Source: an uncultured Clostridia bacterium
GTDB lineage: Bacteria > Bacillota > Clostridia > Oscillospirales > CAG-272
Assembly (NCBI GenBank): GCA_947367285.1
Contig: CANBDB010000087.1
Span: 1-6,705 of the forward strand
Length of the DNA: 6,705 nucleotides
Direction: 5' to 3'
Positions 5,626 through 6,705 of this stretch are shown here, one piece after another (position 1 is the first letter of the stretch; each line of letters opens with the position of its first letter). Under the pieces are notes generated by a model. The model was not told the DNA's origin and searched no databases. It worked only from the letters and a program-made list of their open reading frames with translations. The position numbers and the translations under genes were made by a program.

Positions 5626-6489
5626 TTAAGCCTTATTTGCAGAACCGAAGAGCTCGATCTTCTCGCGAACTGTAGTCTTGATAGCCTCAACGCCGGGAGC
5701 GAGGAGCTTTCTGGGGTCGAAGCCCTTACCCTGGAGATCCTTGCCTGCTTCAACGTATTCTCTTGTAGCAGCTGCGAAAGCGAGCTGGCACTCAGTGTTA
5801 ACGTTGATCTTGGAAACGCCAAGGTCGATAGCCTTCTTGATCATATCCGCAGGGATACCTGTGCCACCGTGAAGAACGAGGGGCATAGCGCCTGTTTGCT
5901 GCTGGATAGCATCAAGTGTTTCAAAGGAAAGACCGGGCCAGTTAGCGGGGTACTTGCCGTGGATGTTACCGATACCTGCAGCGAGCATTGTTACGCCGAG
6001 GTCTGCAATCATCTTGCACTCTGCGGGATCAGCACATTCACCTGCACCGATAACGCCGTCCTCTTCACCGCCGATGGAACCAACTTCAGCTTCGAGAGAG
6101 ATACCCTTTTCCCCTGTAATTCTTACGAGTTCCTTTGTCTTTTCGATATTTTCTTCAATGGGGTAGTGAGAACCGTCGAACATAACGGATGAGAATCCTG
6201 CCTCGATGCACTTGAGTGCGCCTTCGTAGGATCCGTGGTCAAGGTGAAGAGCAACGGGAACTGTGATACCAAGTCCCTCGATCATACCCTCAACCATACC
6301 AACGATGGTCTTGTAGCCGCACATGTACTTACCTGCGCCCTCGGAAACACCGAGAATAACGGGGGAGTTCATCTCCTGCGCGGTCTGAAGAATGGCCTTT
6401 GTCCATTCAAGGTTGTTGATATTGAATTGGCCTACTGCATAGTGGCCTTCTTTTGCTTTTGTGAGCATTTCTTTTGCTGAAACGAGCAT
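5626..6489 (-). CDS. fba: Class II fructose-1,6-bisphosphate aldolase
   Basis: Zinc-dependent cytoplasmic aldolase that reversibly splits fructose-1,6-bisphosphate into DHAP and glyceraldehyde-3-phosphate in glycolysis and gluconeogenesis. The protein is 287 residues, close to Bacillus FbaA. Visible motifs are GQFNINNLE (20-28), HLDHG (82-86, catalytic Asp84 and zinc ligand His85), LEAEVG (132-137), GNIHGKYP (174-181, zinc His177), VLHGGTGIP (205-213, zinc His207) and the phosphate-binding INVNTE (228-233). I place the start at 6489 because CCTCC on the + strand (6498-6502, GGAGG on the coding strand) lies 8 nt upstream. A longer frame from 6537 would start inside the promoter spacer. Thr codons are 11 ACA of 15 with no ACG, a bias shared with the S1 gene and suggesting high expression. 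It is transcribed alone, convergent with the ispH operon. Tagatose-bisphosphate aldolase is a related alternative, but similarity to clostridial and Bacillus Fba favours the glycolytic enzyme. Confidence 0.96.
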   Translation of the reverse strand: MLVSAKEMLTKAKEGHYAVGQFNINNLEWTKAILQTAQEMNSPVILGVSEGAGKYMCGYKTIVGMVEGMIEGLGITVPVALHLDHGSYEGALKCIEAGFSSVMFDGSHYPIEENIEKTKELVRITGEKGISLEAEVGSIGGEEDGVIGAGECADPAECKMIADLGVTMLAAGIGNIHGKYPANWPGLSFETLDAIQQQTGAMPLVLHGGTGIPADMIKKAIDLGVSKINVNTECQLAFAAATREYVEAGKDLQGKGFDPRKLLAPGVEAIKTTVREKIELFGSANKA

Positions 6490-6525
6490 TTTATAATCCT
6501 CCGTGGATAAATATTTAACGAAATT

Positions 6526-6554
6526 ATTATATACCATTTTTTCCTAAAAATCAA
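6526..6554 (-). promoter_or_regulatory. Promoter of fba
   Basis: On the - strand TTGATT (6554-6549) and TATAAT (6531-6526) are 17 bp apart. Transcription should begin near 6519, giving a leader of about 30 nt that contains only the ribosome binding site. No operator-like palindrome overlaps it. Confidence 0.8.
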
Positions 6555-6637
6555 GTATTTATATAATATTTTATTCAAATAAAGACAGGGATTGACACTT
6601 ATTTGATTACAAAAAATATTAACACTGCAATAATGTC

Positions 6638-6666
6638 TTGACAAATACGGTAAATGAGTGTAAAAT
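6638..6666 (+). promoter_or_regulatory. Consensus promoter reading out of the right end
   Basis: TTGACA (6638-6643), a 17-bp spacer, and TAAAAT (6661-6666). It diverges from the fba promoter and should drive a gene or RNA beyond the window, with transcription starting near 6673. An ATG at 6700-6702 occurs in the last bases, but I see no ribosome binding site before it, so I do not call a gene. Confidence 0.72.
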
Positions 6667-6705
6667 ATATATTGGTAAGCTAAAATAGTTTAATACTGTA
6701 TGGAC

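Noticed and set aside
6490..6537. Upstream extension of fba to an ATG at 6537
   Set aside because: The extra 16 residues do not match the family N-terminus and would begin within the -35/-10 spacer of the fba promoter. The GGAGG site fits the start at 6489.
6592..6620. Second + strand promoter candidate (TTGACA, 17 bp, AATATT)
   Set aside because: The -35 is perfect but the -10 matches only 4/6, and a much better promoter lies 46 bp downstream.

Overview
The window looks like a chromosomal segment of a Clostridia-class Firmicute, probably a gut-type Oscillospirales or Christensenellales relative. The reasons are the gene order (HI0933-family flavoprotein, cmk, plsC, ispH fused to ribosomal protein S1), the class II aldolase of clostridial type, consensus sigma-A promoters, strong Shine-Dalgarno sites, and intergenic regions full of short palindromic repeats. 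The lineage below class is inference.

Layout. Positions 1-259 hold an 80-bp paired-palindrome repeat (21-100) and a perfect consensus promoter (194-222). This promoter reads into a four-gene + strand operon at 260-4880. The genes are a BaiN/HI0933-family flavoprotein, cytidylate kinase (cmk), a PlsC-type acyltransferase that overlaps cmk by 14 bp, and an IspH-S1 fusion that overlaps plsC by 11 bp. The operon ends at a rho-independent terminator (about 4892-4929). The 745-bp convergent spacer that follows encodes no credible protein. It is largely filled by a 646-bp inverted-repeat structure with 103-nt arms (4921-5023 and 5464-5566, 95/103 matching), a second nested inverted repeat, and several hairpins resembling dispersed repeats. 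On the - strand lies fba (class II fructose-1,6-bisphosphate aldolase, 6489 down to 5626) with its own promoter and terminator. A further consensus promoter (6638-6666, +) points out of the right end towards a gene that is not in the window.

How the genes fit together. Cmk supplies CDP and dCDP for nucleic acid and phospholipid precursor synthesis. PlsC makes phosphatidic acid. The IspH part completes the MEP isoprenoid pathway, and the S1 part serves translation initiation. This is a growth-linked housekeeping operon; the flavoprotein's substrate is unknown. Fba is a separate, highly expressed glycolytic unit.

The most interesting signal is inside the fusion gene. A perfect AGGAGGT sits just upstream of an in-frame ATG exactly at the IspH/S1 junction, and codon usage changes sharply there: Thr ACA is 6/22 before the junction and 22/27 after it. 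This suggests that S1 may also be made as a free 376-residue protein. The second most interesting signal is the long inverted repeat between the two convergent genes. I see no defence system, CRISPR array, RNA gene or transposase.
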